Source: Romanomermis culicivorax (Eukaryota > Nematoda > Enoplea > Mermithida > Mermithidae). Taken from it: a DNA stretch of 64,000 bases. How positions within the stretch are numbered: position 1 is the stretch's first letter; each line of letters opens with the position of its first letter. Under the pieces are notes generated by a model, which ran no database searches, was not told the origin of the DNA, and saw nothing but the letters and a program-made list of their open reading frames with translations. Below are positions 46,252 to 56,896 of this stretch, in pieces. The stretch is from contig CAWUHX010000086.1 in assembly GCA_963922205.1 (NCBI GenBank), positions 992,001-1,056,000 of the forward strand, written 5' to 3'. Made by a program: the position numbers and the translations under genes.

Positions 46252-47833
46252 GGACATATTCGTTGCAGCACCAATAATCTCTTGGTGAATGTCTTGGTGA
46301 TATACTAGGTCTTTACTGGTTGAAATTTTGAGATTAAATAGTGGATTACTGGTGCTTTACTAGTTGATAGTTTGGCGTCCATGACACATTACTGGTGGAT
46401 TACTGGTAACACACTTCAATAAAATACACTCATACTATTTATATGCAAGTAATCAATACAATGTCCATAGTTTTGGCCTTCAGTCTGCCTTGCATTTTTC
46501 TCCTTCACAAAAATATAGGCATGGACCATCCTCATGAATATTAATGAATTGCCTAAAAGTTGTCTAATGAAAAATGACCAGAAAGGAGGAATGGGTTTTT
46601 CTTGTGACCATTTTAGCCACTGAGCATTTCATCTACTGAACACTTGAACTGGTACTTGCTTTGTAGGCTTTTAGTTTAGACCTGTTTCATGATGCATACC
46701 TTTATGTCATCAAATCTGCAAGATTATGACCCTCAATTTTCAGATAGAAGGAATTTGTGCAATTTTTGTGTGATTTTATTTTTCTTTTTAAATTCTTTTC
46801 TGTTTTCTGCTTGGAAAAGGTGAACATTGAGCAGACTGTGTTCTGGCAAATGACAGTGGAAGTGAAGAATTTTTCCACAACATATCTTATAGTTGGTAAT
46901 GCTTATGGTCCCTTCTGAGAACCATAGCAAAAGTTATTTTTAGCTTCCATGGAAAGTGAATGTTATTTTTAGCCTTTATCAAAAAGAGGATGAGTGCATC
47001 AGAGTTTGAAGCATACTGAGATGTGATCTATTTTTAAATGTCGAAAAGTCATAATTTCTTCTAGTTTTCAAGGTGAATTTTCCAAATAAATATACAGAAA
47101 GGTCCATGTTCTATAATGTTCATGTCTATAAACAATAGCCTGTATTTAATTTCTGATGTGTGTGTCCATTTGGCCACAAGCACCTTTCAGACACTGAGAC
47201 TGATACAGTCTGTGTTTAAGGAAGTTTTCTGTAACTTCAAGCACCAATACTGTTTTAGTTATTTTGTTCATGTAGTGTAAACAAGTCAGTTCTAGCAAAT
47301 ACAGATATAGTACAATTAAAAAATGTACATCTTGATTGCTTTTGGGAAAAGTAACAATTTAAAATTTGAACAGATAAATACAAACAAATGAGTGGTGAAA
47401 TAGATGATGGCATAGATGGAAACACTACATTAATGCATGCAGTGCTGGTTCAATTTCACTAAAATTGTGCAGAGCTTTAGTGCTGAGTGATGGAATGCCC
47501 ACAATAAAGGCATAATGCCCGTTTCTCCTTTTTTCTTCATTTATATTCATGAGGAATTTTGGACGCCTGTATTTTTGTGAAGAAGAAAAACGCAAAGCAG
47601 ACTGGAGGCCAAAACTACGGACATTGTATTGATTACTTGCATATAAATAGTATGCATGTATTTTGTTGAAGCATGTTACCAGTAATCGACCACTAATGGG
47701 TCATGGCCACCAAACTATCAATTTTTAAAGCACCAGTAATCCACTATTTCCTCTCGAAATTTCTACCAGTAAAGACCCAGTATGTTGTCAAGACATTTGC
47801 CGAAAGATTACTGGTGCTGCAGCAAATTTGTCC
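46252..47833. mobile_element. 1.58-kb element with ~285-bp terminal inverted repeats
   Basis: The left arm 46252-46540 and right arm 47545-47833 are reverse complements at roughly 85% identity. Matching tracts include GCAGCACCA-TAATCT, TAGTGGATTACTGGTGCTTTA and TATATGCAAGTAATCAATAC. The approximately 1 kb between them has no coding signal. The insertion splits the integrase zinc finger, with the HH half on the right and the CC half on the left. Flanks share TATA but no perfect target duplication was found. Long arms fit a Mutator-like or fold-back element, but the class is unproven. Confidence 0.7.
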
Positions 47834-48108
47834 TATACTATATGTCTGAAGTATTTTCGATTCATTAGTTTTATTGTTTTTGAGCTCCAAAATGTCCCAA
47901 GAATTCATCATCATGTGTTCCAAATAATTATTTTCTGTAATACACCAGGCACAATAATTTTGTCAATTCTTGTTTGTATAACGATACCATTCTCACAAAT
48001 AATTCCTTCTACTTTTCTCTCTTCAGAATTGTCCTGCATTATTTGTGCAAGTTGTCGGTCTTGTTCCTGCAATTTTGCCAGATCTAGTGGGTCTGTCATA
48101 TTGATCAC
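47834..48108 (-). pseudogene. Gypsy integrase N-terminal part, first half of the zinc finger
   Basis: The minus-strand frame 48108-47911 reads DPLDLAKLQEQDRQLAQIMQ, typical of the stretch between RNase H and integrase in Gypsy polyproteins. It then gives an ENGIVIQTR...IVVP-like segment. After a frameshift comes HDDEFLGHFGAQ, the two-His half of the HHCC finger, before the inserted element begins at 47833. Confidence 0.65.
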
Positions 48109-48128
48109 ACTGATACATGGATGTGTCA

Positions 48129-48740
48129 GAAGTTCTTCCTCTTAGTCAAAGCTTTGTTTAGATGCTGGACTTGGTAGTCTGGATAAAGCATCAGCATTTT
48201 GATTCTTATTCTCCTTTTCAGGCTGTATATTCAACTTTGTTCCTAATAAGGCAAGTCCACATCTGATGATTCTTGCCAAAACTTTTTGTTTTTTCAATAC
48301 TGCTTTAACTCTTGTGTGGTCAGTTTCTACAGTGACCTCGTGTTAGTATAAAGAAGGACGAAAATATTTCACAAATTCTACCACTGCAAGCATTTCTAGC
48401 TCAGTTGTAGGGTAGTTTTCCTCCACCCTCTTTCACATAAGGCTTGCTCAAGCTATGGGAAGTTCTGGATTCATATTATCTCATTGACTTAATACTGCCC
48501 TTACTCCATGATGAGAAGCCTCAGTCTGCAGTATAAATGGTTTAGTGAAATCAGGGTGCTTTAAGACCTGTGGCTTCATTATTCTATATTTCAGCAGTTC
48601 AAATGCTTTCTGTTGATCATCTCCCCATTTAAACTTTTGTTCCTTCTCAGGGAGCTTTTTTAGTGCTTGACTGAGCTTGGCACATTCTGGGATGAAAAGA
48701 GAGTGAAGGATATTGTCGAGTTGGTGAGGGATGAGTTTTG
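48129..48740 (-). pseudogene. Gypsy RNase H domain with connection region
   Basis: The translation shows the connection motif KWGDDQQKAFELLKYRI (near 48620), HPDFTKPFILQTEASHHG (near 48540; the RNase H DAS is here EAS), ENYPTTELEMLAVVEFVKYF (near 48400), VETDHTRVKAVL (near 48320) and the closing NADALSRLPS (near 48185). This domain degrades the RNA of the RNA/DNA hybrid during reverse transcription. At least four in-frame stops and the D-to-E change at an active-site position mark it as dead. Confidence 0.8.
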
Positions 48741-49769
48741 GGGCGTCAGTAACTATTATAAGTCAAACTCTATATTGAAATTTAACTGAATGTTGCTTAT
48801 TTTTTCTAGTCAAGAAGGGGAATGGCAAAATGCATCTGGCCGAATTTGGGACTTTATTAGATCATCGCACTACCCTCAGTACATTTTTTTATGGATAGCA
48901 TTACATCAAGTGAAAATCAATAACCTAACAACATTGTCTGTTGGGTGTGGAACGCTTTGATGAATGGTGAAATAGGCTCAAATTTTGAGCATCTTACCCC
49001 AATGTTGTGTAATAATCTATTTGAGAATCAACGATTTGGTTGATTTATATGAATCTATTAATTATAACACAACAAATGCCAACACAGTAAAATTTCAGAT
49101 TTTGACAAACTCTGAACCTAGTTCCTGTGTTGCTAATTTAATCTCTCAGCTGGCAGGCTGCTAAGTCAGCATGGCTTCGTCAATATCAAAAAAACACAAC
49201 ATAATTGTGATAATATCAGCCATTTTACGACATTGGGGCAGGTTCCAATCACAGTGGTACTAATCAACATGATCACAACTGATACTTCAGTCTATTGTTT
49301 ATATTGAAAACCTGGAAGCAATGTTTTGCAGTAGTGCATTTGGTAGACAACTGACTATGTAGGGGTGAAGTTTTTTTTTACAGAAAAAAAATGCTGCTGA
49401 ACAGATCTTTTATTGAGCAAACATGGAAAAAGACAAACGATGCTCATGTTTTCAACGCTTTTGACTCATTAAATGACAAAAAATTCTTCGACACCAGGGG
49501 TGTTCATTTAAATGGATAGGCGAGAAAATCAGGGAATACTTCAAGGAAATCAGAGGAATAGACATCAGTTTTGGGAATTTTTAATCAAATATATGAAAAT
49601 ATTAAACATAACAGTTGAATCATTGTTGCTTTGCTTTAATGTTTGGCAATAACCATATATAGCCTGCAAAAGAAGAAAAAGATTAATCAACAGTATAAGA
49701 GACTTTGACTTCATTATACATCATTGAAGGAAAAAAGATGATTAAATTGCCCCCCTGCCGAACCTCTTC
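48741..49769. mobile_element. about 1 kb of foreign sequence between RT end and RNase H
   Basis: Gypsy protein similarity stops at about 49770 on one side and resumes at about 48740 on the other, where only a few residues would normally separate the motifs. The intervening sequence shows no recognisable domain, and no matching inverted ends or target duplication were found. Words such as ACATTGGGGCAGG and CCCCAATGTTGTGTAA lie inside. Boundaries are approximate. Confidence 0.4.
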
Positions 49770-49819
49770 CTTTTTTCAATTTTTTTAGTATGATATTAAT
49801 CCTAGAAAAGATTTTACAT

Positions 49820-50279
49820 CAGAGCACCCCATGGGGAGTATGGGGGGATATTACCCCCCCCCCCCCCGTCTTAGATATGGAAATTCATTTACTACCCCCA
49901 TAAAAACAGCTCATTATAGCAAAAAAATTTAGTCGACCTCATCCTCTCCCCAGTAGGTCATAATAATTTGCCAATGTGTGATTGTGACGAATTACTCACT
50001 GCTCTTTTTGACACATTTACTGAGCAAATGATAATGGGAAAGCATGCACCTTGTGCCACATAGCGATGTTTAGGAAAGGATGTCAGCACATTAATATATA
50101 CTACTTGTGGGAAATCATTATATATATAATTGGGAGATGAAAAAATGACTTAGGTATATGTGATTTAACAAAAATTCCAAAAAAAATAGTGAAAAAAAAG
50201 TCACAGCATATTTCAAGTACTCCCCCTACAATTTACGATTTTACCCCTACCTAAATTTTTGACCTTGGGGACCTCTCTG
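49820..50279. mobile_element. hAT-like mini-element inserted in the Gypsy reverse transcriptase end
   Basis: Ends CAGAGCACCCCATGGGG...CCTTGGGGACCTCTCTG are inverted. They are flanked by TTACAT on both sides (49814-49819, 50280-50285). Its right part is the inverse of the 20.66-kb element (GGTAGGGGTAAA, CCAAGGTCA). Gypsy reading continues in the family pattern on both sides, which fixes the borders independently. Here the identical flank is 6 bp, against 8 bp in the other copy. The interior contains poly-C and (TA)n but no gene. Confidence 0.7.
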
Positions 50280-50587
50280 TTACATCCTTAGTTTTTTTGG
50301 AATTCACAAAGTCTTTACTGTCTTTTTTTTGTGTCATCTGGGTGAATGCCTTTGAGAGATATGATATAATCTAAATATGACACTTTGGGCTGAAAAAACA
50401 TGCATTTGTTGAGTCTCAGCCTTAGTCCACCATCTTCTAGTTTATTTAGTATTTCTTCTAGATGCTTAAGAAATAGTATATAAATATTCCCTTTATACAA
50501 TATCTTGTTGAGACCCTGGTACCCAGGTAGCACCCGGGTCTCTTTCAGAAATTTGACCCATGTATACCCAGGTACCTGAGATACCAA
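50280..50587 (-). pseudogene. Gypsy reverse transcriptase, C-terminal remnant
   Basis: The minus-strand frame contains HLEEILNKLEDGGLRLRLNK, CMFFQPKVSYLDYIIS and GIHPDD, the conserved end of the Gypsy reverse transcriptase (normally after the catalytic YxDD). The palm with YxDD is missing: only about 65 bp, largely a GGTACC/GGGTACC palindromic tract (50515-50600), separate it from the upstream linker. So the catalytic half was deleted or replaced. Confidence 0.8.
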
Positions 50588-50651
50588 GGTACCTGGTGTG
50601 AAGCACTGCTCATGGTGAAGTACTTTTTCTTATTATACTGTTTTTCTCCAG

Positions 50652-51068
50652 CTAACTTATCTCTTTAGTGATTGTTTCTTTTTCTTTTGGTGATGTCTGA
50701 AAAGGGAATTTTCGGATTGGGTAATTGTCTCCTGTCTGAATTTCATGTTTTATAAGATTCAATCTCCCACTATCTTTTCCAGTAGTTGCATAAAGTGTTT
50801 GATACTGGGACAATAAGTTGATGACAATCTCTCTTTGTGTTTCTGTTAACCATGATGGTGAAGAAATATTGTTAGTTACCCAGTTTTTTATTGATTTTTC
50901 TTGTATTAAGAGCTTTTCCAAATATTTTTTTTCCTGCAAAACTTGTAGTGTTCCAATAGTCATTTGGGGAAAATGTTTGACCATATAGTTTGCAGCATTC
51001 ACTAATTGTATTGGTATTTGTCCATTGTTCACGTTGCCAACACTAGCTGCTATTTGGATTGGTTGCAA
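50652..51068 (-). pseudogene. Gypsy pol linker before reverse transcriptase
   Basis: The 138-residue frame shows the protease-to-reverse-transcriptase linker: GQIPIQLVNAANYMVKHFPQ near the start, LLSQYQTLYATTGKDSGRLN in the middle, and IKHEIQTGDNYPIRKFPFQT close to the end. These are the family's 'vpvrvlN', 'L..y.d.fa....dlG' and 'H.I.TGd..Pir..p...' patterns. The frame is intact here but isolated from both neighbours by frameshift or deletion. Confidence 0.8.
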
Positions 51069-51107
51069 GTGTAGTGGTTTTGGTTCAAACTTTACAAATC
51101 ATACATT

Positions 51108-51660
51108 TTAGTACATATTTGACACTGGTGCAGAAATCAACATTATAGTGTGTGGTTCTATTGAGACATAGGTATCTGATGTAATATCACCTCGATTCCC
51201 TGGTGAGTTATGAGCCATTCCATTGGATGGTATGTGTTGATTCGCAAAGCAAACAGGTAATATTTTTGAATCTATTGAGGAAATTGACACCCAGTATCAA
51301 ACCAGCTGTACAGTTTTGTTGTATGTGAACTAGCAGTATTTCTATGATATTCCCAACCTTCACAGTGACAAATGTTGCTCCTAAGTGTTGTATGATGCCT
51401 CCATTTGCTGCTATCGGTTTAACATTTGTCTCATAAATAATTAGATTTGTTAATTTTGAGCAAATTTCTTTATCAATAATTGAAAATGCTGCTCCTGTAT
51501 CCATAAGAGCAACAATTCTCAATTCATTATTCAGTTCCATCTGTATGTTTGGTGTTCGAAATGTTTTACTGCGCATTCCAATGCAAGAAATTTGGTGTAA
51601 TTGCATAGGTTGATCATTGTGATTTTGCCTATTTCTTGCTAGATTAATCATTGCATGCAT
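51108..51660 (-). pseudogene. Gypsy retropepsin-like protease
   Basis: The frame 51660-51208 (150 residues) carries the aspartic protease active site ALMDTGAAFSIID (Asp near residue 54) and the second hallmark GLILGVNFL near residue 120, where the family usually has ILGxDFL. The enzyme would cleave the Gag-Pol polyprotein. The chain continues in another frame (51290-51108), so one frameshift separates the domain from its tail (EPHTIMLISAP). The DTG itself is intact. Confidence 0.85.
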
Positions 51661-51699
51661 GAAGCTATTGCCAGCAATTGGCAGCCATCATCTCAAGCA

Positions 51700-52720
51700 T
51701 CATGTTATGCACAAGTAGCATGCATAGCTTAAAACTACTGCAACAACTACAATGTATATTGGTAAGTTGATAAGTGGCCCTCTATGTAAAATATTAGAAA
51801 ACGTTTTGGCTGCTGTACTTTCTGCAGTAATTATGTGTTCGAGTACCGAACTTGTTCCCTGCAGGGCATCTAGTAGGGCATCCGAACCCCATGAAGCCTG
51901 TGCCACAAGATCAACGACTTGATGGAGAATGCTGTCCATTTGATGGGTTTTGTAAAAATATTGTCTGAGGAATAGTAGATCTGATAATGCCAATGCCAGT
52001 TTGTCATGAGAAATCACAGGTGCATCAAAATGGAAAATACTAAAACTCCCTTTCTATGTAACTTTATAAGGTACACTAATCACATGAGTACTTCCCATTT
52101 GTATGAACCAAGATGAGTTTTTCTTCAATAACCCCAGATGATGATGATTACAGTCCACCATTGGACTATAATCACTGATGTCATTACCTCCTGGCATTAA
52201 AAACTTTTTTTTTTGGTCTATTTCCACTGGGAGAAATTCATAACATTTTTGGTCAATTTTGTAATCATAAAAGCATTTTGATGTATTTAGCTTCTGGCAT
52301 TTCCAAATGCTTAGTGCATCCCCAGTGAATTCAGCTACAATATCTGTTCTTTGAAGAAAAGCCCTTGCCCCAACTGCAGCATCAAGGTTATTTGAGCCCT
52401 GTTTGCCATTTTGAATTTCATAGATGTCAAATCCTGTCTTTTCATCATTTACTGTTGTGTTTTTTGACTGTTTTATGTTTGTAGAAACTTCATCAGAACC
52501 CCTTGCTCTGTTGTGAACATTTCCTTCAGATCGTTACATTCATGTGAAATATCTCCTATTGTGAAAGCACCTTGGAGCTCATCAATGATGATATATCTAT
52601 ACCTTTTTGTGTTCTTGTATAGTCTCCTTTAAAAGTATATTCTCATATATTCCAAACCTGTGTTCCATCCCAAATGATGACTCCTTCTTTATTGCTACAT
52701 TGTCCTTATTTTACCTGACA
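51700..52720 (-). pseudogene. envelope-like glycoprotein relic with C-terminal membrane anchor
   Basis: On the minus strand one frame is open from about 52530 to a TAG at 52056-52054 and, beyond it, from 52053 to a stop at 51700. It has regularly placed Cys residues, several Asn-X-Ser/Thr sites and, at its end, a hydrophobic anchor of about 20 residues followed by a very short tail. That is the layout of a type I fusion/attachment glycoprotein of the kind captured by invertebrate retroelements from negative-strand RNA viruses (chuvirus-like, tentative). Farther upstream, to about 52720, coding-like pieces continue in other frames with stops. It is broken and lies between gag and protease instead of after integrase. 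Confidence 0.5.
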
Positions 52721-53199
52721 TGCTATGACATCTTCTATATCACTCACTAACATTTTGCCATTGGCTGTTTTCCTTTTTTTTCCTTTTTCTACAAATATAT
52801 TAGATGCTGCAAATATCTTTACAGCACCATCGATAATCAATATTAAGTGAGTTATTAGTGGAAAATATCCCTGTCTCTATTTTATTGAGTTGTACACCTG
52901 TGAAAGAGATGTTACCGGTAATCTGTCTGCACATTTGTGGATCTATGTATTCCATCTGTATCTTATCTTTGAGTACAGCTTTTAAGCTTAGAAATCCAAT
53001 GCTTGTCTACACAGTTCTACTGCGTTTAAAACATTTGTATGCCCTAAAATTCACTAAATTTTCCCTAGGTGTATAGATTGAAAGTTCAACTTTTTCAACA
53101 GCCTCACCAAGAGCTTTCTATTCATTCTAACTTGAGTAGACCAATAATTCTCCTTTTGGTTGATACTGTTACCTTTAATCTTTCGAACTCCATGCAGTT

Positions 53200-53660
53200 C
53201 AGCTATTTTTGGACATTGAGAAATTATATGTCCAACTTCATTGCTGACAACATTGAGGCTTCTTGAAGTATTTTGTCAATTTTGCCAATTTGGGTTGTGT
53301 GCATAATGCTGTCATGGTTTACTGTATCATTGGTTGTTTATGTTGTGTATTCAGTCATTCATCTCTGAAACATTGAGAATCATATTTTGGTTGGTGTTCA
53401 TTCCTTGTAAAGTATCACATTTAATTTCTGACTCTATATACTATGCCAATTTGACTGCATCAGCCAATGTGGAGCTCTTTGTACTTTAAACCTGTTCCAA
53501 TTTTATCCTGTAATCCATGTAAAAAAATAGGTTTGATTGTCTTTCTTGACTGTTCATCAAAGTGGGGATACGCGGCCTGTGATGAACCTTTGAGACTAGC
53601 TAGAAATTCAGTTACTGTTTAAATTTGTTTCTGTTTTTGGTCCTGCAACAATTTGTAGCC
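53200..53660 (-). pseudogene. Gypsy gag, C-terminal capsid and zinc-knuckle region
   Basis: The minus strand reads TVTEFLASLKGSSQAAYPHF and, farther on, IFLHGLQDKIG and TLADAVKLA (in a shifted frame), matching the retrotransposon gag pattern 'v.eF..rl..l...ayp......i...fl.Glr..i...l......tl.dAv.lA'. At about 53210-53255 NEVGHIISQCPK is the second half of a CCHC zinc knuckle whose first Cys pair is out of frame. Gag packages the element RNA. Stops at several places; the N-terminal part is not present, and different sequence begins at about 53660. Confidence 0.65.
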
Positions 53661-54880
53661 ATATGCCCCAATGTCAATTGCACTTTCCCATTTGCGCCCC
53701 AGCCAATTGTGCCAATTTTCAAGTGTTCAATTTTTATATGCCCCCTATGCATTTAGCCATGTGTATAATGCGCCAACTTCAATTGCCCTTTTTGCTAATG
53801 CACCTTGGTGTTTTTGAAAGGGCAATGAATAAAGTGGTAATAAAAAAAGTGACAAAGATGACTATTGTCTCCAGAATTTGTTTCCGAAGCATTTCTTGTA
53901 CAGAATTTTTCCAATCCAAAATTTTTCCAGTATGTTTATTTGACTCAGATTCATGTAGTTAACCTATATCTGAGATTATATGCTCTAAATGATTCTATGA
54001 TCTGATCATGATTCTATGGTCTGATTATGATTCTATGATCTGATCATGATTCTATGATCTGATCATGATTCTATGATCTGATCATGATTCTATGATCTGA
54101 TCATGATTCTATGACCTGATCATGATTCTATGATCAAATAATCCTGTGACTAGCACCTTCATAATTCCAATTTGTTTGGAAGCAGCAAAAGTAAACATTT
54201 GCTTCACATCTTACCACTTGAGTTTGAAAGTCAAAATAAGCTAGACATAAATGTATTTAATACACCAAAGGATCAGACAAATTATGAGCTATGCTGGTCA
54301 TAAAATCAATAGCACTAATTTTTCCCTGATCATACTGTAGCTTGAGTGTTAAAATTCTGAAGTTCTCTAGACATAATGTCTTTCTGATAATTTACAACTC
54401 TGTGGCTATGTGACTAGCTGTGTGGTCCTGTATGATTGTGTGATAATTTACATTGCTGTTTTTGCCTATTTTGTGTGGTCTCCAATAATAATTACATTTC
54501 TCATTTGGTACAATCTTTTCAATGTCCAATTGGAATTATGGCGCAAATGAACAATGCGCATTTGCAAATAGCGCATTTAACACACTGCACATCAGTGTCT
54601 ATCAATTTTTCTACCTTGTATCTTTTGTACAGTTTCTCTATTGTGTGATGCTTTATGGTTTGTGGTTCAATTCCTATCTATAACAAGCCAGCACACCCAA
54701 GCAACCCTACTGGGTATCAGAACATAAAAGTCATTTTGGTGCACCCAACCAGAGCAGGATTCCAGTGTCCCTGGAACTTTTTTCTGTCAAGAGAATGGAA
54801 CTTTTTTCACCAGCAAAGTCCACAGTCCCTTTTTCTAAGAACATTTTGGGCACTCCTTTTAGAAGTGCTGCAGTGCATCA
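53660..54880. other. intergenic tract beyond gag
   Basis: Contains A+T-rich sequence with repeated GCGCCAA/CAATTGC and GCGCAAATG words (53.66-53.83 and 54.53-54.60 kb, partly inverse to each other) and a 19-bp tandem array. No 5' long terminal repeat for the adjacent retroelement was recognised, and no gene is supported. Confidence 0.4.
53991..54136. repeat. 19-bp tandem repeat, ~7.7 units
   Basis: The unit GATTCTATGATCTGATCAT repeats from 53991 with a strict 19-bp period to about 54136, with only a few substitutions. Each unit contains ATGATC-T-GATCAT, a perfect dyad, so the array presents evenly spaced palindromes. Confidence 0.9.
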
Positions 54881-55600
54881 GACCCTGTGTTATTATGCAT
54901 CAGACATGTGTACAAATCCATCTCTATGCATCAGGAGCATTCATTAAGCCTCAAATTTCTGTTACTAAGCCTCAGGTCACTTTCTGACACTTGGTGACAA
55001 AATAACCACTTAAAAACACTATGTGTCAAAATACATGCTCAAGAGCTCTTTATGGTCAGATATCTGACTCTTGGTGATGGGGTCAACAAAAAAACACCAA
55101 GTGTCAAAACACATGCTTAAGATTTCACTATCTGTCAAAGGACTATCTGATGCTGAGTGACACTATGAATATGCATGTGCACCAAGCGTCAGAATGCACG
55201 CTTAAGAGATCACCAAGCGTCAGAAGAATCTCTGACCCTTAGTGTAGCATTCCGTACTTTGAAAAATAAGACCTCAAAACTAATGAACCATGTGTCAGAA
55301 GTGACACTCAACACTATCAGCTGACACAGTGTTGATCCTAACAACAACTTCAATAACTCAATCAATTTTACAGCTAGAGCGTTCAAACTAGCTTCATTCA
55401 ATAGAGCTGCTCAAAGTCAACATTGCTTTGTTGTCTGCGACGCGCCTACGGACAGTAAGCTCATCAAACCTCACTGTAAATTCAGACGTCCATAATTGTC
55501 CAATAACAAATTGCTTAACTTTGAACCTTTACAACTCTGTCAATATTGATCCAAATACAGTAAAACTACGTTCTTCAGATAGAGCTGCTCAAAATCTAAA
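54880..55600. repeat. compound satellite, second locus
   Basis: Same orientation and order as 36.37-37.22 kb: CAGACC-TGTGTTATTATGCATC, the CACTATG(T/C)GTCAAAATACATG units (fewer than at 36 kb), the segment with the conserved minus-strand frame (55210-55401: NALAVKLIELLKLLLGSTLC and on), then two 165-bp modules. It ends at about 55600. Confidence 0.7.
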
Positions 55601-56890
55601 AAAAGTGAATCGATTTTTGGAGTCTAATGCAAAATTTAATAGTATAACTCATGCGTTAAATAATTTTGTACCCAAATTTCCAATGTTCCGAGAAAAAATT
55701 TAAAAAACGCATGATGTACGTTTTCCATCATAGTCATTAATGGAATATGAGTGGATTTCCCTGTTTTGACCACTGAAAAAATCATACTACTCTTGATTGC
55801 CATTGGGACCAAAAGTTAGAATGAAACTCAATTCTGGATGTGAAAAAAAATTTTTTTAAAAGTATCAGTAGTGCATTTTTCTGCATGAAATAAGGAAAAG
55901 GCATTGAAGTCGTAAAGTTTTCGCATGAGAAATTGTATGTCAAAATTTGTTAATTTTTGAGGAAGGTGATGTAAAAACGTCAGGATCAACTTCAGATTGA
56001 TTGGAAAACGTGCTTTTATGAGTGTAAAAATGGCAACTGCAATTTTCAGTCCCAGTGAAATTTCAGTCATTAAAAATTCGATTAAAGTGTAGAGTGAAAT
56101 GTAAGAAAATGACAAACGAAGATATTATCTTCTAAAACAAATGCTCTCATGCAACAATGTTTTTATCCTGCAAGAAACTGACAAAAATTTATAAATGAAG
56201 CAATTTGTTGAATACCTTCATTCTCAATTGGCATCAGCAATATGAAAATAAAACGTCGGGATTGACAATCGGAAAATCTGTAATACAAAGAAAATGGGTT
56301 GTTGATCAAAAAGAAAAACTGCATTTGCAAAAGAGGAACAATTAAATGGGATTTAAAATTGTTGATTTTAAAATTATTAAAATAAAATTTCATACTAAAG
56401 TTAGAATTGCTCTAAGCTACAAAATAAAAAATACACATCACCTATTTGTCATAACGATGCAATATGAAAGTTGTTTTTTATGATGGAGTATCATGCAGCT
56501 TTACAAATGGTTAGGTGATGAAAACACTTTTCATGAAAAAGTTAAAATTCTAATGATTTTGTTTTGAAAATTGAATTCAATCTCTATTGAAACTAAAATG
56601 GTCTCTTTCAAATTCTTTCAAAATTTCAAAATTAAACGTCAGCAAACAAATAAATATTTTTGAATTTAGTTAAACTATATTTTTCAAAATAATCCAAAAT
56701 CTGCAGAGTTTAGGAAACTATTGTCTAAGCATAAGGATGTTGCCAAAAATTGAAAAAAAAAATTAGAATTCAAACTCCATTCAACATTTCTAAAAATTTA
56801 TCATTTGCAACTGAGAAAACTTGAAAAAATTTTGAATTCTATTTGAACAAGAAACAAATGTGTGACTCGTAGTAAAATACTTTTATAAAA
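55600..56890. other. tract with no supported feature
   Basis: A+T-rich and without recognisable exon, repeat or RNA gene. The minus-strand frames at 55828-56115 and 56163-56393 are Leu/Ile/Phe/Asn-rich with no motif. Confidence 0.5.
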
Positions 56891-56896
56891 TTTCAG

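Larger units (their letters stand above)
45790..53660 (-). mobile_element. dead Ty3/Gypsy-type retroelement with nested insertions
   Basis: Read on the minus strand, the domains appear as gag (53.66-53.20 kb), an envelope-like glycoprotein (53.0-51.7 kb), retropepsin (51.66-51.11 kb), a linker and the end of reverse transcriptase (51.07-50.28 kb), RNase H (48.74-48.13 kb) and integrase (48.11-47.84 and 46.25-45.79 kb). Protease, reverse transcriptase, RNase H, integrase is the Ty3/Gypsy order. Every domain carries stops, frameshifts or deletions. Three later insertions split it: an hAT-like element, about 1 kb of unidentified sequence, and a long-inverted-repeat element. No long terminal repeats were recognised. 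The element cannot be active. Confidence 0.85.

Noticed and set aside
53991-54136. CRISPR-like regular short repeats
   Set aside because: Units are directly adjacent with a 19-bp period and no variable spacers, and the window is eukaryotic.
54655-54690. tRNA B box GGTTCAATTCC
   Set aside because: No A box at proper distance and no acceptor stem; a chance match.
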